In this document: positions 62,018 to 64,000 of the stretch, piece after piece
Layout of the letters: every line of letters begins with the position of its first letter
Numbering within the stretch: the stretch's first letter is position 1
Assembly: GCA_004793585.1 (NCBI GenBank)
Contig: SRZB01000010.1
Coordinates: 22,432-86,431 of the forward strand
DNA from: Hominisplanchenecus murintestinalis
GTDB lineage: Bacteria; Bacillota; Clostridia; Lachnospirales; Lachnospiraceae
Length of the DNA: 64,000 nt
Direction of reading: 5' to 3'
Program-made: the position numbers and the translations under genes
Notes under the pieces: model-generated
The model's input: only the letters and a program-made list of their open reading frames with translations
Database searches by the model: none
What the model was told of the DNA's origin: nothing

Positions 62018-63382
62018 ATGGAAAAGAATCTGACATCTGGAAGTGTATTTAAAAATATTGTATATTTTTCGTTACCGTATCTGCTATCATACTTTTTGCA
62101 GACTTTGTACGGAATGGCAGATTTGTTTATTGTGGGGCAATTTCATGGCGTTGAGGATATAACGGCGGTTTCGGTGGGAAGCCAGGTAATGCACATGCTG
62201 ACGGTTATGATAGTGGGGCTGGCTATGGGCGCTACCGTAACGATAGGAAAGGCAGTCGGGGCGAAGCGGCAGGAGGAGGCATCCCTTGCAGTGGGGAATA
62301 CGGCGTCCCTATTTATGGGAGTGTCGGCTGTGGCTACGGTGCTGCTGCTTTTTCTGGTAAAGCCGATTGTAGCGGTGATGTCTACCCCGGAGGAGGCAGT
62401 TTCCGGTACAGCGCTTTATCTTACGATTTGTTTTGTGGGTATTCCGTTTATTACGGCTTACAATATTATCAGTTCGATTTTCCGCGGGCTTGGGGATTCA
62501 AAAAGCCCGATGTATTTTGTTGCCGTTGCATGTGCGGCGAATATTGCGCTGGATTATCTGTTTATCGGCGTGTTTAGGCTGGGGGCGGCGGGAGCCGCGC
62601 TGGGAACTACGCTGTCCCAGACAATCAGTGTGATGATTGCATTAGCCGCTATCCGGAGGCAGAAGACGGGGCTGGCGCTGAAGAAAAAGTATTTCAGGCC
62701 GCAGGCAGGAATGATGGGGCAGATTTTGAAAATCGGCATTCCGGTTGCCATACAGGATGGGTTTATCCAGATTGCGTTTATCGTAATTACAGTCATAGCG
62801 AACCGCAGGGGTCTGAATGACGCGGCGGCTGTCGGGATTGTGGAAAAAATCATAGGAATCGTGTTCCTGGTGCCATCGACTATGCTTTCTACAGTTTCCG
62901 CGCTCTCCGCACAGAATATCGGGGCGGGGAAGCATGGGCGGGCGGTTCTTACACTGCGCTACGCGGTTTTTCTGGCGGCGGGCTTCGGGCTGGCGGTATC
63001 GGTGCTGGTACAGTGGATTGCCGAGCCGGTTGTCGGGATGTTTACCGATGAAGCGCAGGCGGTTGTTCTGGGCGGTCAGTATCTGAGGAGCTATATCTGG
63101 GACTGTATGTTTGCCGGGATGCATTTTAGCTTCAGCGGGTATTTTTGTGCCTATGGTATGTCGGGGATTTCCTTTTTACATAATTTTTTGTCCATTGTCT
63201 GTGTGCGCATTCCCGGCGCGTACCTGGCGTCGAAATATTTTGCGGACACGCTGTTCCCGATGGGGATGGCGGCGCCGGGAGGGTCTTTGTTGTCGGTGGC
63301 TGTATGCGTGATAGCGTTTGTGTGGATGAGGCGCCGGGACGGGAGGTTAAAAACTGGAAAAGAACATGGAAATATTTTGTGA
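62018..63382 (+). CDS. MATE-family efflux transporter
   Basis: 454 residues, about twelve membrane helices, with the family features LPYLLSYFLQTLYGMADLFI near the N-terminus and a matching second half (LKIGIPVAIQDGFIQIAFIV). MATE proteins export drugs and metabolites using Na+ or H+ gradients. Length and helix count are normal. The gene is a monocistronic unit in opposite orientation to the two-component operon on its left. Substrate is unknown. Confidence 0.92.
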   Translation: MEKNLTSGSVFKNIVYFSLPYLLSYFLQTLYGMADLFIVGQFHGVEDITAVSVGSQVMHMLTVMIVGLAMGATVTIGKAVGAKRQEEASLAVGNTASLFMGVSAVATVLLLFLVKPIVAVMSTPEEAVSGTALYLTICFVGIPFITAYNIISSIFRGLGDSKSPMYFVAVACAANIALDYLFIGVFRLGAAGAALGTTLSQTISVMIALAAIRRQKTGLALKKKYFRPQAGMMGQILKIGIPVAIQDGFIQIAFIVITVIANRRGLNDAAAVGIVEKIIGIVFLVPSTMLSTVSALSAQNIGAGKHGRAVLTLRYAVFLAAGFGLAVSVLVQWIAEPVVGMFTDEAQAVVLGGQYLRSYIWDCMFAGMHFSFSGYFCAYGMSGISFLHNFLSIVCVRIPGAYLASKYFADTLFPMGMAAPGGSLLSVAVCVIAFVWMRRRDGRLKTGKEHGNIL

Positions 63383-63538
63383 TATTCGTTATACTAAAAG
63401 AAAATGGCATAAGAGAGTCCAGCTAATAAATGTCAATAGGTAAATGAAAAATATTTTTCTTCTAAAAAAGGGCAGACTTTCCCCTTGGTGAAAATATCAT
63501 TTTTTAAAAAGATATTGATTCGTTGGATTTGCAGTGTT

Positions 63539-64000
63539 TTATGCAGCTATGTCGCATTTAGCAGCATTGTATTGTTTGATATGTTCCTGCGGAGTAATGA
63601 TTTCAAAAGGCTTGTTATCTCTGAGCATTGCAAATATTATGTTGCATACCTTGTGTGAAACAGCACCCATTGCCACAAGCTTGGGTTTTGCTCCACATTT
63701 TTTGAGATAGTAATCCCGGAGTACTGGATTTTTAGCTTCACCTGTACGGGATACACTGATGCTTTGTAAAGTTAGTGTATGAACAACCCGCCTGGCTATG
63801 GCAGAGCCTCTTTTGGACATTTGGATTTTGGTACCTTCAAATTTGCCGGATTGTTTTACTGACGGATCAAGACCAAAGTAAGCAAAAAGTTGTTTTGGTT
63901 TTGAAAATGCAGAAAAATCACCAATCTCTCCCATGAGGGATATGGCAGATAAGAAACCAGCACCTTTGAATGTTTCGATCAAGTGAATCTGTTTCACAAA
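63539..64000 (-). CDS. IS110-family transposase, C-terminal part (runs off the window)
   Basis: The frame is open to the right edge, so only the C-terminal 150 or so residues are seen. They carry the conserved Transposase_20 region of IS110: FKGAGFLSAISLMGEIGDF, FAYFGLDPSVKQSG and KRGSAIARRVV. The catalytic DEDD half lies outside. IS110 elements lack terminal inverted repeats and are guided by a bridge RNA from their ends; the left flank (63400-63538) may hold part of it. No frameshift is visible in this part. Confidence 0.85.
   Translation of the reverse strand, partial: FVKQIHLIETFKGAGFLSAISLMGEIGDFSAFSKPKQLFAYFGLDPSVKQSGKFEGTKIQMSKRGSAIARRVVHTLTLQSISVSRTGEAKNPVLRDYYLKKCGAKPKLVAMGAVSHKVCNIIFAMLRDNKPFEIITPQEHIKQYNAAKCDIAA

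Overview
The window looks like chromosome from a gut Lachnospiraceae (Clostridia, Firmicutes). The evidence is strong AGGAGG ribosome sites, a T-box in front of thrS, an infC-rpmI-rplT operon with a Firmicutes-type leader, BspA-like and sialidase surface proteins, and mobile-element families typical of gut Clostridia. The species cannot be fixed from sequence alone.

Region 1 (1 to about 25.85 kb) is most of an integrative and conjugative or mobilizable element whose left end lies outside the window. Its backbone holds a polyvalent protein with a nucleotidyltransferase domain, a transposon-transfer-assisting protein, a YodL protein, an Rpn-type nuclease, a MOBP-like relaxase and MobC with an oriT-like region. 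Further right come an Xre regulator, a sigma-like protein, a Tn916-ORF8-like HTH protein, a DUF6870 protein and three consecutive large serine recombinases. Between oriT and the recombination module sits an AT-rich cargo (about 7.3-18.5 kb). It is a peptide (RiPP) locus: BlaI-type repressor, BlaR-type membrane protease, PqqD-like recognition protein, radical SAM/SPASM maturase, a 47-residue Cys-rich precursor, two half-ABC exporters and a lipoprotein. The maturase gene is split by an IS91-like element of about 2.5 kb that carries its own tyrosine recombinase. Two near-identical 18-bp operators sit at the same distance from the -10 boxes of the regulator operon and of the lipoprotein gene. The sensor and the lipoprotein appear to share an extracytoplasmic domain. 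This is the most novel-looking system in the window.

Region 2 (26-30.6 kb) has a degenerate tyrosine-recombinase-like gene, an AAA-ATPase/PD-(D/E)XK protein, an ECF sigma with an RsgI-like anti-sigma, and a small His/Lys-rich secreted protein.

Region 3 (30.6-49.4 kb) is core and surface genes: T-box-thrS, a DUF1540 protein, two tandem sialidases with matched promoters, a 2086-residue BspA-like protein with the same C-terminal LRR module as the sialidases, infC (ATT start)-rpmI-rplT, and tRNA-Leu(CAG). The sialidases and the BspA-like protein fit a mucin-foraging or host-surface lifestyle.

Region 4 (49.5-64 kb) has a fused CDP-alcohol phosphatidyltransferase/phospholipase D protein. Next is a three-gene operon (unknown protein plus two BrxC/BrxD-like ATPases) divergent from an SF2 helicase, a candidate defence-like or DNA-handling cassette. 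It ends with a response regulator-histidine kinase-FtsX permease-ATPase module, a MATE exporter and the edge of an IS110 transposase.
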